Positions 1 to 11,074 of a stretch of DNA of 64,000 nucleotides are shown here, one piece after another. The translations under genes and the position numbers were made by a program. A model generated the notes under the pieces. The model did not search any database and was not told the origin of the DNA. It saw nothing but the letters and a program-made list of their open reading frames with translations. The number at the start of each line of letters is the position of its first letter. Position 1 is the first letter of the stretch. Origin of the DNA: Centrapalus pauciflorus (lineage: Eukaryota > Streptophyta > Magnoliopsida > Asterales > Asteraceae); the NCBI GenBank assembly GCA_020465985.1, contig JAANYP010000187.1, positions 309,168 through 373,167 of the forward strand, given 5' to 3'.

Positions 1-1953
1 CTCCCCCTGAACTTGTGTAACTTGAGCTGCAGGAAAATCTACAGGCTCATTCTCCTTACTTGCACCGGGATCATTGCCTTCGTCATCATCCTCTCTATGC
101 TGCACTTCCTGATCCCTACAACTTGTCTCCCCCTGAGCTTGTAGATTTTTCATGAGCTGCTCAAGGAGGGACCTCATTGATCGGATTTCTGAAGACTGAT
201 CTGCAATAAAAGATTTTAATTCAGTGTTCTCATCCCTTACATCCTCCACAATCTTCCTTAATTCGACATTGTCCTTGTCAAGATTTGCGTTATGCGCCTG
301 GAGCTCGTCGACAGCCTTTGTGAGGGTTAAGATCTGAACATGCTGAAAGTCAACACGTCCCTTGAGTTGTACAAACCTCTGATTTTCAGTATATGCGGTT
401 GAGGTAGATGGAATGGATTGAATGGGAGACGGAATGAATGGTGGTGGAATATATGGCTCATGATGCTGAGATGGCGGTGATGGTGGAGCGGTGGCTTGAG
501 GTTGGGATTGGGGAACTTCGGGCTGACTTGTGGATGCCGAAGAAGACCCTTGCATGAACCGATGACGTTTGGCCCGTTGTCTCGTCACTACTGGAGCAAC
601 GTCCTCTTCTTCAAAGTCTGAATCTTCAGATTCCCTTTCTTCTCTCCTCCTCGATCCTGCTGCTTCATTCACTATCAACCTAGCTCCATAGGTTCCGATG
701 TGAACTCTGGGATTTGCAACCACTGATTCAGGAGCTTCAGCCTCCTGGTCCTCCATATCATCTGATTCTGATTCTGATGATGTTAAGCCTTCATCAGCCC
801 TTTCTGGCTCATACTCATCCACATCTCTAAGAACATCTTCTGCTCCTTCTGGTGGACTGAGCAACTCACCCACTAATGCTGCGGCAATGTCTTCGTTTGC
901 ATGAGGCCTTGCCTCCCAAATTTCATTTAGCGTCTGGCAAAGCTGTTCAGTTTCACTCTGAATATTGGAGGGCCCAGCTTCTTGAACATTTGATGGCCCA
1001 GCTTCTTGAGCTTGGGGCTGCTCGCTTGTAGAAGGCCTTGATGCCTGGATTTGACTCACTGCTGGTCTCTGACGGCGTCATTGAACTCGTGGCTGTTGTT
1101 GTTGTTGACGTTGTTGCTGTTGTTGTTGTTGTGGAAACTCAACGACCCCTGCCCAGTTGGCATCTTCCGGGGATTGAAAATCTCTATCCACAATAGCTCC
1201 GAACAATGGACGAGCAACAGGAACAGCCAATTTTCCTCGGTGTGAGGAACAATCAGCGAAAATCCGTTTGTCCATAACATTAACACTCAGAGAGTCATTT
1301 GACGGCAGCAAGTCTGGCAAGAAATGCCTTATCAGCATCATTATGAATCTTGGGTACAGCAAAAATCTTTCCCTTTCTGGAGCCGTAATTTGATGAACGA
1401 ACTCCGAGAAGAACATCTGCGAAAAGCTGAACTTCCGATTATATACCAATGCAATAACTCCAGATTGGATCTTTGACACTATGTAATCAAATCCAGCTTT
1501 CTTCGGCGCAAAACAGACCATGAATACGTGCACCAAGAATCTCCATTGCCGAATCAGGCCACTCTTCATGTATGACGACTTTTTCACATCTAGACTGTAT
1601 CCCATCCTTAGAAAAGCAGTCTGCCTAATACTTAACGGAAAGTCAATAGGCCCATCCTCTTGTTCCTGAGATCCCAACTGCAGAACCTGACGCAACATGT
1701 CTGCAAAGAAGACTAACGGCTGTCCAGCGATCCTAGTTCTTAGAACTGTCGGGGTGACAGTGCAATCAACTAGTAAATGGTCGTAAAACTGTCGTACATA
1801 TGAAATAACAATTGGGATGTTATGGTATAGAGCAAAGCTAATCCTAGATTCAGCTAGGAAATCCAAAACTTGGCGATAACCCTGCGCCTCAGGGATATTA
1901 TTGTCGGGATTAAGAACCATATTATGCTTTGGAACAAAAGCTCGAACCGCCAT
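1..1953 (-). pseudogene. Accessory (3') ORF of copia element 1, one internal stop, partial
   Basis: Lineage-specific protein encoded downstream of pol; its function is unknown. From the ATG at 1953 the frame is open to a TGA at 1078-1080, and the same frame is then open to the left edge, so this is one long ORF with one nonsense codon. The first ~250 residues form a globular domain. It shares with the accessory ORF at 60-62.8 kb the spaced pattern of an 'F..S.I.yAL..N' block, 'QF' then His, 'W.FLVH', 'PK..G', 'FS.M.F' and 'YPRF'. A Gln-rich stretch follows, then an acidic low-complexity region and a predicted coiled coil near 180-360. The ATG was preferred because a splice-acceptor-like TTGTTTATTGTGCAG ends two bases upstream (AG at 1956-1957). 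The open frame itself extends to 1995. Related proteins in Asteraceae are, from memory, sometimes labelled longin/synaptobrevin-like; I would not rely on that name. Confidence 0.75.
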
Positions 1954-1995
1954 TTCTGCACAATAAACAAAACTGTTAGACTCATTAAAAATCAA

Positions 1996-4171
1996 TAAAC
2001 TTGTTTAAATTCAAATTTGTTTTATTTTGTACTTGTTTAAGTACAAAATCTAACACAATTAAATTTCTACAAGTTTAATAAAATTTAAATTAAACAGTGC
2101 AAATAAACAATAGTATCGAAAATAACAGATTCGAAGTGTCCATATTGAGTGTTATGGACAGATTCGAATTGTCCCTATTCGAGTCTAATGGACAGATTCG
2201 AAGATCATGGTCATCTCGAATCTAATGACAGATTCGAGAAACCCATGAACAGATTCGAAGTCCATGAACAGACTCGAAATGCCGACTGCCAATATGTCAA
2301 CAAAAACCCAAGATTTTAACCATTTTGTACTTAGTAAATCACATACATTAGTTCAACTAGGTTCTAATTATTGATTTATGCTTTTAATTTGATCTTTTAT
2401 AGGTCCAAACTTGGTAATTTAGCAAAAACCCTATTTCGACCCATAAAACTTCAAAATTCGACGATTTAGTCTAAAAATGTGTATAAAACTACACAAATCT
2501 TGTACAATCCAGTTGATTATACCTAGATGTATATGTAGAATCGAAACACCAAGTAAGAGACTCGACAAAATGTCGTTTAGGAGGATTACGATAGACTCGA
2601 AGAACAGATTCGAAATCGCCTTTAGACTCGAGTGTGATAGATTCAAAAACAGTAAGTCTTAAATGACTTCACTGTTGACCTATTTATACCACCAACCCTC
2701 GATTCTAAGCATAGATTCGAATCTACTGACAAATTCGAAGTACTTCCTTATTCGAGTCTGTCTTAGATTCGAAACCACCAATACTTAGAAAAATTTTGAA
2801 AATTTTGAAATAAATTCAACTTTTCCAACCTTTTTCTACGGTATCGTGTAACCAGATAAACTATGCCAATTCTTTTACCCTAAGCTCAAGATAGTTCACG
2901 CATTGTTTATTTTATCCAACTTTGAATGCACCCTCAGTAACTTTTGACCTTTTCCCTAAGTAAAAATTAAACTAAACTAAAATAAAATAAAATTAAAATA
3001 AAATAAACTAAGGTAAAAATAAAATAAAATCAAATCAAATTTTAACCACAAAATGTATTCTAGACTTAAGCTAAACTTAAAGAATTTACAAGCTAAGCTA
3101 AATACTAAACAACATATTTTTGATGAGTATAGTCTAAGAGAGGTTCAATCAGATAGCGATGTCTGATACTAACTTTCAGTACTTAAACTTTCACACTTAG
3201 GAATTTTTGATTCCTTTGATTGTTTGTCGTGACACACTTATTTAGCCGATTGTTGGTATTTTACCCCGTTAAACATTCTACATTTCGGAATATCCCTTGG
3301 CATTTTTATTTATCAAGAAATTATCTTACGTGACTCAGACATAGACATACTTTTATGATCAAGGCACACAGACAAAGATTCTAACTTGTTGGTATTTGCA
3401 AACTTTCTTTAAAAGACAAACATCGGACACAGGTCTGTATTTTCATACAACAAAGTGTCTTAGTTCGACTTAAGGTTTATTTTTAAAGTTAGCAGACAGC
3501 GGTGACAGGTCTGTACTGACGTACAACAAAGCGACATATCTGCTAACCCGAATCTAAACAGAGACAACAGGTCTGTACTTACGTACAACAGAGTTGCATG
3601 TTTTCGACTCTCAGTTTTATATGATATTTCTATTCTTTCCATTTTCAGATGTATTTGATGTTACCATACATCCCCAGAAAGTTTGCATACCTCATTTAGA
3701 CTCAAAGTTTGTATGTCTTGTACATAAAAATTAAGACCGATTGGTCATACACCTAAGTTAGTGACACGCTTGACTTTTTCTAGATTATTTTATTAGCCTT
3801 GAAATTCCCTATATGTATTATGCCTACCAACATATCAAACTAAATAAAGTATAACACTTAGGATTTAGTTTCATTATGTGTGAAAGCCTAAATACTTAGG
3901 GTCTGTAACGACTGTGCTAATTTTCGTCACTTTGAACCTATGTATCTAAGACTTAACTCTTTTTCTGATATTCTCTTTTTTTTTATTTTTATAATTTTCT
4001 CTCTTTTTTCTTTTGGTTTTCATAGAAAAAGCAGTAAAATAAGCTAACCTACTAACCTACTAAAAATAGAACCTTACTAAAAATAGAAACTTTCCTAAAT
4101 TAGCAAACTACTGTAAAGAAAGAAATACAAAGACTCTACAATAAAATAAACTTACTACTACTAAGGTCAAA
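1996..4171 (-). other. Spacer between pol and accessory ORF of copia element 1
   Basis: A 2.2-kb noncoding stretch without a supported gene. Positions 2110-2790 are studded with the element's word GATTCGAA/GACTCGAA. Positions 2960-3050 are an A-rich run of AAATAAAATAAA units. Positions 3430-3605 hold three copies of a palindromic motif (listed separately). Its minus-strand end at 1955 has a splice-acceptor-like sequence, so it could be removed as an intron from a spliced accessory mRNA; that is inference. Confidence 0.6.
3430..3605. repeat. Three spaced copies of an ACAGGTCTGTA..ACGTACAACA motif
   Basis: Copies begin near 3430, 3502 and 3568. Each reads roughly ACAGGTCTGTA, four to five variable bases, then TACAACA. 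The second and third contain GTAC-nnnn-GTAC, so they can fold as short hairpins. The sequence between copies is not conserved. They lie in the element 1 pol-accessory spacer. Confidence 0.6.
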
Positions 4172-7100
4172 TTACTCTGGGTTGCGCATTCCATTCAGCT
4201 GAATTAAATACTCAAACCGTGACTTATCAAACGCTTTGGTAAATAAATCTGCATTATTATCTTCTGTTGCCACTTTTACCAGTTTGATTAAGTTCTTTTC
4301 AGCACAATCACGAATAAAATGATGCCTTATGTCTATGTGCTTTGTTTTGTTGTGTTTGACTGGATTATTAGTTATAGCAATAGTAGACTGGTTATCTATC
4401 CTAATTGGAGTTTGAGTGTAAGCCAAACCGTAATCCCGCAATTGTTGTTGTATCCACAGAACCTGTGAGTAGCAACTACCAGCAGCAACATACTCGGCCT
4501 CGCACGTTGACACGGCTACCGACGTTTGTTTCTTGCATTTCCAGGACATCAGTCTCCCTCCTAGGAACTGACAACCTCCAGTCGTTGATTTGCGCGTCAA
4601 GCTGCATCCTCCGTAGTCAGAATCCGTGAATGCCTCCAACTCTAGATCTCCCTCCGCGTGATACCAAAGTCCCAGCTTCGGTTTCGACTTGAGGTATCGT
4701 AGAATCCGCTTCACAGCTTTCATAGGCATCTCCTTCGGATTCGCTTGAAACCTTGCACAAATACAAACAGCAAACATAATGTCAGGTCTTGAAGCAGTTA
4801 AATACATAAGTGACCCAATCATGGCCCGATATAAAGTCGGATCCACATCGGTATCACTTTCAGTACCCGGCCCGAGATTGTGATTCACTTGAATCGGCGT
4901 GCTGAAATGGGCAGTCAACTTAGTTCCCTCCATCCCAAACCGTTCTAATATGTCATAGACATACTTAGTTTGATGGATGAACATTCCTTCCTTCTTCTGG
5001 TCAACTTGTAACCCCAAAAAGAAATTCAACTCCCCTATAGCACTCATCTCGAACTTAGACTTCATCACCTTCTCGAAATCTTTGCACATCTGTTCGTCTG
5101 ATGATCCAAAAATGATATCATCGACGTACACTTGAACCAAGATAAAGTGATCACCCTTCCTCTTCACAAACAGAGTACTATCTATCCTACCCCTTTCAAA
5201 ACCGTTTTCTAAAAGATGGTTGGATAAAGTCTCATACCACGCCCTAGGTGCCTGATGCAATCCATAAAGAGCCTTATCTAAGCGATATACTCTATCAGGA
5301 TATTTTGGATCTGTAAATCCGGGCGGTTGTTCTACATACACCAACTCCTTCACTTTCCCATACAGGAAAGCACTCTTAACGTCTAGCTGATATACTTTAA
5401 ATCCTTTGAAGGAGGCAAACGCTAGAAACAACCTAATGGCTTCCAGCCTTGCTACTGGTGCAAAAACTTCGTTGTAATCGATTCCCTCCTCTTGGTTGAA
5501 ACCCTTTACAACTAATCTAGCCTTGTTGCGCGTGACTATACCCTGATCGTCTCTTTTGCACTTAAAAACCCATTTGGTTCCTATGGCAATCTCCCCTCGC
5601 GGTAACCGAACTAACTCCCACACTTCTAGTTTCCTAAATTGCGAAAGTTCTTCCTGCATCGCTTCAACCCAGGAGTTGTCCTTAAGTGCCATTTGCACAT
5701 TTTTGGGCTCTACTTGCGATATGAAACACGAATATAGACATGTGTGATATGCCTCGGAGTCGTTTATCATCGACAACAACACAATGTTCCGAGTCCTCAC
5801 ACCCTCGTTAGGATTTCCTATGATGCTTTCTATTGGATGGTTCTTGTTAATCCTAGAGGTCTCTATATCATCAACTCTTAGATTATCTCCTAAGTTGGAT
5901 CCTATTTCACCTAATGGGGGAATAGGCCCAGCTTCTACATTTCCCTCCTCAAGGACATTTTCCTCAGAGTTGGAACTCGATGCTTGAGTCTGATTCTCAG
6001 TGGTAGGTGCCTCTTGATCAGCAACTTCTGGAGACCCATCTACAGTCGCAGTAGGCTCGGATGTAGATTCGAACGTGGTCCTCGGAAAGATTTGGCCTTC
6101 GTCATTTAGGTGCAACGTCGCCATGTCTTTTTCGATTGTACCTGCAGTATCATCCAAAGGAATGTTAAATGACTCAAACAATTTATCATAGTCAAATAAC
6201 CATTCCGGACCAGTTTGGGGTTCATGTGTATAACTTGTGACTTCAATATTATACACAATCTCCACAGTACCACTCGTTTTGTTAAAAACCCGTTTGTTTG
6301 GTGAGTTTGGCACATAACCTAGGAAATATCCTTCGTCAGCCTTTTCACCAAACTTCGGTTGATGTTTTGTTCTTAAAAGTGTGCATGGTACTCCAAACGG
6401 TTCGAATCCAGTTAAGTTAGGTGGCCGTTTATTCAAAATTTCATAGCATGTTTTGTTCAATGATTTGACTGTAAGGACTCGGTTTAAAATGTGGCACGCG
6501 GTATTCACTGCCTCCCCCCAAAACATGGTAGGAAGCTTTGAATCCGAAAGCATAGTCCTTACAGCCTCAATCAAAGTTCTATTTTTAGGTTCGGCCACCC
6601 CATTCTGTTGAGGTTCATATGGTGCACTGAATTGATGCACTATGCCCTTTGATAGGCAATATACACCAATTACAGAGTTTTTAAATTCAGTCCCATTATC
6701 ACTTCGAATATGTTTAACCCTAGTTCCGTATGAGTTCTCCACTTGGTCCAAGAACCTGATGAGCTTTGCAGCCGTCTCGTCCTTCGTACCTAAAAAGAAA
6801 ACCCAAGAAAAACGTGAGTAATCGTCGGTGATAACTAAGCAAAACCAACTACCTCCTATACTCCTTTTGTTGGTAGGTCCGAAAAGGTCCATATGCAACA
6901 AATCGAATGTTGAGGCGATTGAATTTTGTTTCTTGGACTTGTGTGTCTTTTTATGCTGTTTGCCCTTCATGCACGGTAGACACTTATCCTCGAACTGAAA
7001 ACTCTTCAATGGCACACCCTGCACCAATCCATTCTTCGTTATGTAATTCATCTTCCTTAGGTGTAGGTGAGCCATGCGTCTGTGCCACAGTACAGATTCC

Positions 7101-7531
7101 GTCTCCGAAGCTTTTGATAGTAAGCAGATCGGACCCATCGAAGCATCTGGCTTGTTCATATCGAGCATGTATAAGTCATTCTTCCATGGCGCCCGCATCA
7201 ATATCCAATCTTCAGGTATCTTGAATCCAGGCTTCAGCACTAACGCCTCAGTGTCAGTAAAGAACACCGAGTTCTTCTTATCACAGATTTGAGATACACT
7301 AATGAGATTATGAACCAGTTTATCAACGTGATAAACTTGATCCAATGTAATCGTCCCATTAGTGACTTCTCCAGTTCCAGTGATATTTCCACCCTTGTTA
7401 TCCGCGAATGATACGAATCCCCTATTACCCCCCTTGAAGTCTGTGAGTAGACTTCTTTCGCCCGTCATGTGCCTGGAGCAACCACTGTCAACGAACCAAT
7501 TGTTGTTTGGACCTGTAGTTATCTCCTGCAC
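4172..7531 (-). CDS. pol: Copia Pol polyprotein (protease, integrase, RT, RNase H), intact frame
   Basis: An uninterrupted 1119-residue frame. The order is aspartic protease (D-S-G at 15-17, then the CSRHMTG motif) and integrase zinc finger (H150, H155, C184, C187). The integrase core acids are D215, D278 and E314, with normal 35-residue spacing. Reverse transcriptase spans roughly 650-860 with YVDD at 802-805, and RNase H has D970, E1011/E1013 and D1046. The integrase E is followed by Pro where the sister copy at 57 kb has Arg. The first codon here is GTG; no in-frame ATG lies near the junction, and the first is Met22. The frame opens directly after the gag stop at 7547-7549, and a CAG splice-acceptor-like site lies at 7526-7528. 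Pol is therefore probably made as a gag-pol product by splicing or readthrough. This is the best-preserved copia gene in the window. Confidence 0.92.
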   Translation of the reverse strand: MQEITTGPNNNWFVDSGCSRHMTGERSLLTDFKGGNRGFVSFADNKGGNITGTGEVTNGTITLDQVYHVDKLVHNLISVSQICDKKNSVFFTDTEALVLKPGFKIPEDWILMRAPWKNDLYMLDMNKPDASMGPICLLSKASETESVLWHRRMAHLHLRKMNYITKNGLVQGVPLKSFQFEDKCLPCMKGKQHKKTHKSKKQNSIASTFDLLHMDLFGPTNKRSIGGSWFCLVITDDYSRFSWVFFLGTKDETAAKLIRFLDQVENSYGTRVKHIRSDNGTEFKNSVIGVYCLSKGIVHQFSAPYEPQQNGVAEPKNRTLIEAVRTMLSDSKLPTMFWGEAVNTACHILNRVLTVKSLNKTCYEILNKRPPNLTGFEPFGVPCTLLRTKHQPKFGEKADEGYFLGYVPNSPNKRVFNKTSGTVEIVYNIEVTSYTHEPQTGPEWLFDYDKLFESFNIPLDDTAGTIEKDMATLHLNDEGQIFPRTTFESTSEPTATVDGSPEVADQEAPTTENQTQASSSNSEENVLEEGNVEAGPIPPLGEIGSNLGDNLRVDDIETSRINKNHPIESIIGNPNEGVRTRNIVLLSMINDSEAYHTCLYSCFISQVEPKNVQMALKDNSWVEAMQEELSQFRKLEVWELVRLPRGEIAIGTKWVFKCKRDDQGIVTRNKARLVVKGFNQEEGIDYNEVFAPVARLEAIRLFLAFASFKGFKVYQLDVKSAFLYGKVKELVYVEQPPGFTDPKYPDRVYRLDKALYGLHQAPRAWYETLSNHLLENGFERGRIDSTLFVKRKGDHFILVQVYVDDIIFGSSDEQMCKDFEKVMKSKFEMSAIGELNFFLGLQVDQKKEGMFIHQTKYVYDILERFGMEGTKLTAHFSTPIQVNHNLGPGTESDTDVDPTLYRAMIGSLMYLTASRPDIMFAVCICARFQANPKEMPMKAVKRILRYLKSKPKLGLWYHAEGDLELEAFTDSDYGGCSLTRKSTTGGCQFLGGRLMSWKCKKQTSVAVSTCEAEYVAAGSCYSQVLWIQQQLRDYGLAYTQTPIRIDNQSTIAITNNPVKHNKTKHIDIRHHFIRDCAEKNLIKLVKVATEDNNADLFTKAFDKSRFEYLIQLNGMRNPE

Positions 7532-7546
7532 ATGAAAGAAAATAGG

Positions 7547-8461
7547 TTAGTTATCACGGGGAACCCAAGCCATGACTGACTTGGTAATACCATTCTCGTC
7601 CACATACGTGAATTCTTTCAAGTACCCATCTCGCCTTTCAGGTGACTTGGGCCTTTGAACTGAATTCTGTTGTGGTGCCGAGTGATTTAAGTTCACTCTT
7701 TGCCTTGGTGTAGGCATTTGTTGTGGAGCTCTAGAATAATTCCTATTATATGCCATTTCTGACTGTGATCCCTGAGCTCTTACCGGTGCATACTGTCTAA
7801 CTAGAGTATGTGACCTGCTAGGTGTGGTGCTCCTATAGACTTGTTGTGGTGCTGACCTAGATTGATTAGTGACACGATTCGATGAATTTGTCCTAATCAC
7901 TTCCTTTGGTCCAACCTTAACCGGTGTGTTTTTCACAACTTGTTTGGGTGCGGCCTGCACAGTTTTCTCGGTACGTTGAGAACTACTGCTGCTTGCCACA
8001 CAGGTTGAGGGCTTGACAGGTGTTGGATTCACTGTCTTAGGGGTAACATCGGCTTTCCTAAGTGGACAGTGAGAAGCAACATGCCCTTTCTCGTGACATC
8101 TAAAGCAAGACATCTTATCCATGGACTTTTTGTTTGTTCCCTTAGATCTAGGTGTCTCACTAGTGTCTACTTCTTTTGGTACAGCTATGATGTCTGCCTC
8201 GTCGACCTGGTCAGCCCATGAAATTTTCTGTTTTCCTGCAGGTGTTTCACTGGAGGAAGACACAAATTTCACTTTCTTGACCTTGACGGTTGAGTCAGCC
8301 ACCTTAGGTGCATTTTCTATTATAGGCTCAGGTGTCGGTTCGGGTAGGTCCTCTAAGTCTACTGACTTGTCAGTTTTCTCCTGAGGCTGAGGCACATAGT
8401 TCGCATTGAACGGTGGAGGAATTTCGTGAAAACCTAGACCTACAGGCTTCTTAGACTGTCT
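7547..8461 (-). pseudogene. gag: Carboxy-terminal part of gag, element 1 (second zinc knuckle)
   Basis: Frame continuous with the upstream gag segment and separated from it only by a TAA at 8462-8464, where the copy at 47.5 kb has a Gln codon (CAA to TAA type change). It contains a perfect C-x2-C-x4-H-x4-C knuckle (CFRCHEKGHVASHC) around 8050-8105. Basic, Ser/Thr/Gln-rich sequence follows, ending in the motif AWVPRDN and a stop at 7547-7549. The same end and stop occur in the two related copies at 48.4 and 56.07 kb, so this stop is a conserved feature and not decay. The knuckle probably binds element RNA during packaging. Confidence 0.8.
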
Positions 8462-10404
8462 TTAGGCATCTAAGACTTTCCCTAGATTGAGGCTTGAATT
8501 CCTAAACTTTTCCAGCTTGCTATTTGCCTCTGCTACCTTAACCTTGGTCTCTGCTAGCTCTATATCCTTGTCCTTAAGAGTTTTTGTCAAGGCCTCTACG
8601 TGCTCATACATAAGTTCTATCCTAACACACTGCTCACTGAGTTTGTCTTTTAGAACTACTACGTCTTGAGCATCAGCCTTAAGCTTTTCTTTTAGATCTT
8701 GCTTGATATCATTTAGGCTAGCGTTTTCTATTTTTAAGTTCTCATTTTGAGCAGATATGGTTTTATGTGATTCTAAGACTAGATTTAACCTATCATTAGA
8801 AGTAGCACACAAAGCACATAATTCTTGAAATAGAGAGTAAGATAGACTAACCTTAGAGTTAACAGATTCCACGTTGGCCATCTGAGCAGCAAACTCCAGC
8901 ACTGTCTGATCATTCGCCTTCTCTACCCACATCGGACTGCTGTCCCGTGTGGTCTGCTCGTCCCCATCACATCCAGTTTCAGTAACTTCAGCCATGAAGG
9001 CTCTAGCATTGGACTCAGGATGTGAACTCCAATCATACGTACCATCTAGCTGTCGATCTGAAGTGACGTTCGATAATAGACCAGCTAGATTGGCTTGTCC
9101 AGTTGAGGATTTCGGAAGGTATCTTTGTTGGGACTGATTTTGGTACTGTCCCTGATGCTGACTCTGTCCTTGGTATCTCTCTACCTTCGGTCTCTGACAC
9201 TCCCTGGCGAAGTGTCCCAATCCCTGACAGTTGTAGTATTTCACCTTGGACTTATCAAACCCGATCCCCTTGTTATTCATCTGCAAATTCCTTCCAGTTC
9301 TCTTAATGAATCTTTTAACCCTCTGGGTCACCATGGCCAGTTGCCACTTAAGATCCATTTCCTCTAAGTCATCAGGGTCGACCTGATCGTAATCTTCGTC
9401 CCATAGAGCAGGATCGTTTATCTTTTCCTGAACGCAATTTCCATAAGCGGCCACGAACGAAGCAAGTAGATTCAGATGTTCTTCCGCCGACTTTGCGCTC
9501 ATTGGCATCTTCGAATAGCTCTGACTTGTCGATGCCTGTTGGACTTGAGGTTGCGGTTCTTCCGATCTTCCTAATCCTAAGAACGCGCGATTCAATGAGT
9601 CTTCGGACTCTGCTGGTGATAATGTCTCTCCAGAGAAAAACGCTGTAGCAGACTTCGGTTCGGCTGCTGCTGAAGATATTGACGTCTTTCCAAAATACAT
9701 TGCTGGATTCTGGACTTGCTCATAATCAGTCTCAGTCTTCAGGAGCTCGAAGTGATATGCCCTCAACGTTCCCACTATATCGTCCAGAGATTGAGTGTAG
9801 TACTTGTCTTCATTCAGCTTTATCATTGCCACGTACATAGCCCATTTGGCTGGTAGGGCATCAAGAAGCTTGTTGTTCTTGTCAGTATCGGTAAACTCAA
9901 TCCTGTGGCTCTCAAGTTCTGTCAATAGATGATAGAACCGGGTGATGATGTCATCCAGTTGTTCATCCTTTAACGCCTTGAAGATGGCGAACTGTTGTTT
10001 TAACAGCTCTGTACGCTTTCTCCTAACCCGAGGATTCCCTCACACCTTTTCTCAAGCGACTCCCAAAGTTCTTTTGATGTCCTCTGAGTCCGGAATGTAT
10101 GTAGAATATCTTGCGGTAACGCCATTCGGATTAAAGAAAAAGCTTTGTTTTCGGCTTCAAATAATTTTTTGTCATCCTCTTTCATCATCTGGTATGACAA
10201 GACCTTTTGATGGCCTTCAACTTCAGATACCGGTGGAATATACCCTTCATCTATGCACACCCACATGCGCATATCATTGAACCGTACGAAATCGGTAAAT
10301 CGGTCCTTCCACCAGTAATAGTCCTCGACCTTCATCAGCTTAGGTGGGGCGTTTGCCTTCCCAACCTCGTGGTCCATTTCTAAGAATTTCTGAAGATTTG
10401 ACAT
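8462..10404 (-). pseudogene. gag: Amino-terminal and central gag of copia element 1, frameshifted
   Basis: Nucleocapsid/capsid protein of the element. The ATG at 10404 (MSNLQKFLEMDHEVG) was chosen because the other two copies start at the equivalent ATG. The capsid-like domain, with YYWWKDRF and later ELWESLEKRC, runs to a one-base deletion near 10036, after which the other frame continues to 8462. A zinc knuckle near 9195-9240 reads YYNCQGLGHFAREC; the first Cys is Tyr here, while the related copies keep Cys, so this knuckle is likely defective. Residues encoded by roughly 8480-8870 form a long coiled coil, plausibly for assembly. It ends at TAA 8462-8464, a nonsense change relative to the sister copy. 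Confidence 0.82.
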
Positions 10405-11058
10405 CTTTTCTAACAAACTTGAATTTGAACTTAATTAATTTAATTCGAAACTGATTTAGACTAACCTTTTCGAATCTATGTAGATTCGAAACTAATTAAG
10501 GGTAAATCTTTTGGGATTAAATTCGATTAAGTTTTAAAATTCAAATAGATTCGAAATTATGTCAGATTCGAGATATCCTAAGAGTCTATGGTCCTTAGAT
10601 TCGAAGGTCAGCAAACTCGAAATTCAGCAGATTCGAAACAACAGATTCGAAACAATACTAGACTCGAAACAAACTCGAAACTAAAGACTCGAGATCCTAT
10701 TCGAATGAAGAAACAGATTCGAAACAGGTAGATTCGAAAAACTCTGAAATTGACTCGAAAGGAGCGTATTTAGGTTAGACTCGAGACTAAAGTGAAACCC
10801 TAATTACCCCTATAGATTCGAGCGCCGCAAACTCGAAAAACGGCTAACACTTTGATTTTTTGACGTTTTATAGATTAAATCACTAATTTTCTAACGAAAA
10901 ATAATGATTTCGATCAAAAACGTGAAAAACCACAAAGTGTTTCCCGAATATGAATTTGCTAAGCTTGAAAATACGTTTTTGAGAGGAAAACCGTCCAACT
11001 AGCGTCAAGAAACCTAGAATGTATCTGATGAACACGAAGAACACCAAGAACACTCCGT
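10405..11058 (-). repeat. Leader of copia element 1, dense in TTCGAA words
   Basis: Untranslated leader between primer site and gag. By eye about twenty variants of GATTCGAA / GACTCGAA / ACTCGAAA occur between 10440 and 10860. The same word recurs in the LTR (11330-11510) and in the pol-accessory spacer. Copies are dispersed and have no fixed period. No ORF is credible here. Confidence 0.65.
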
Positions 11059-11059
11059 A

Positions 11060-11072
11060 GGCTCTGATACCA
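11060..11072 (-). promoter_or_regulatory. Primer binding site of copia element 1
   Basis: On the minus strand TGGTATCAGAGCC starts two bases after the LTR end. It is complementary to the 3' end of plant initiator-Met tRNA, the usual primer for copia reverse transcription. Confidence 0.9.
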
Positions 11073-11074
11073 CT

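Noticed and set aside
1051..1286. Short frames encoding Leu- or Asn-rich peptides
   Set aside because: They are other-frame readings of the CAA/CAG (Gln) repeat in the accessory ORF.
11061..11072. tRNA gene suggested by the TGGTATCAGAG sequences
   Set aside because: Only the 12-13 base primer-complementary stretch next to an LTR is present; no cloverleaf can be formed. The same applies at 15572, 26596, 44910 and 50517.
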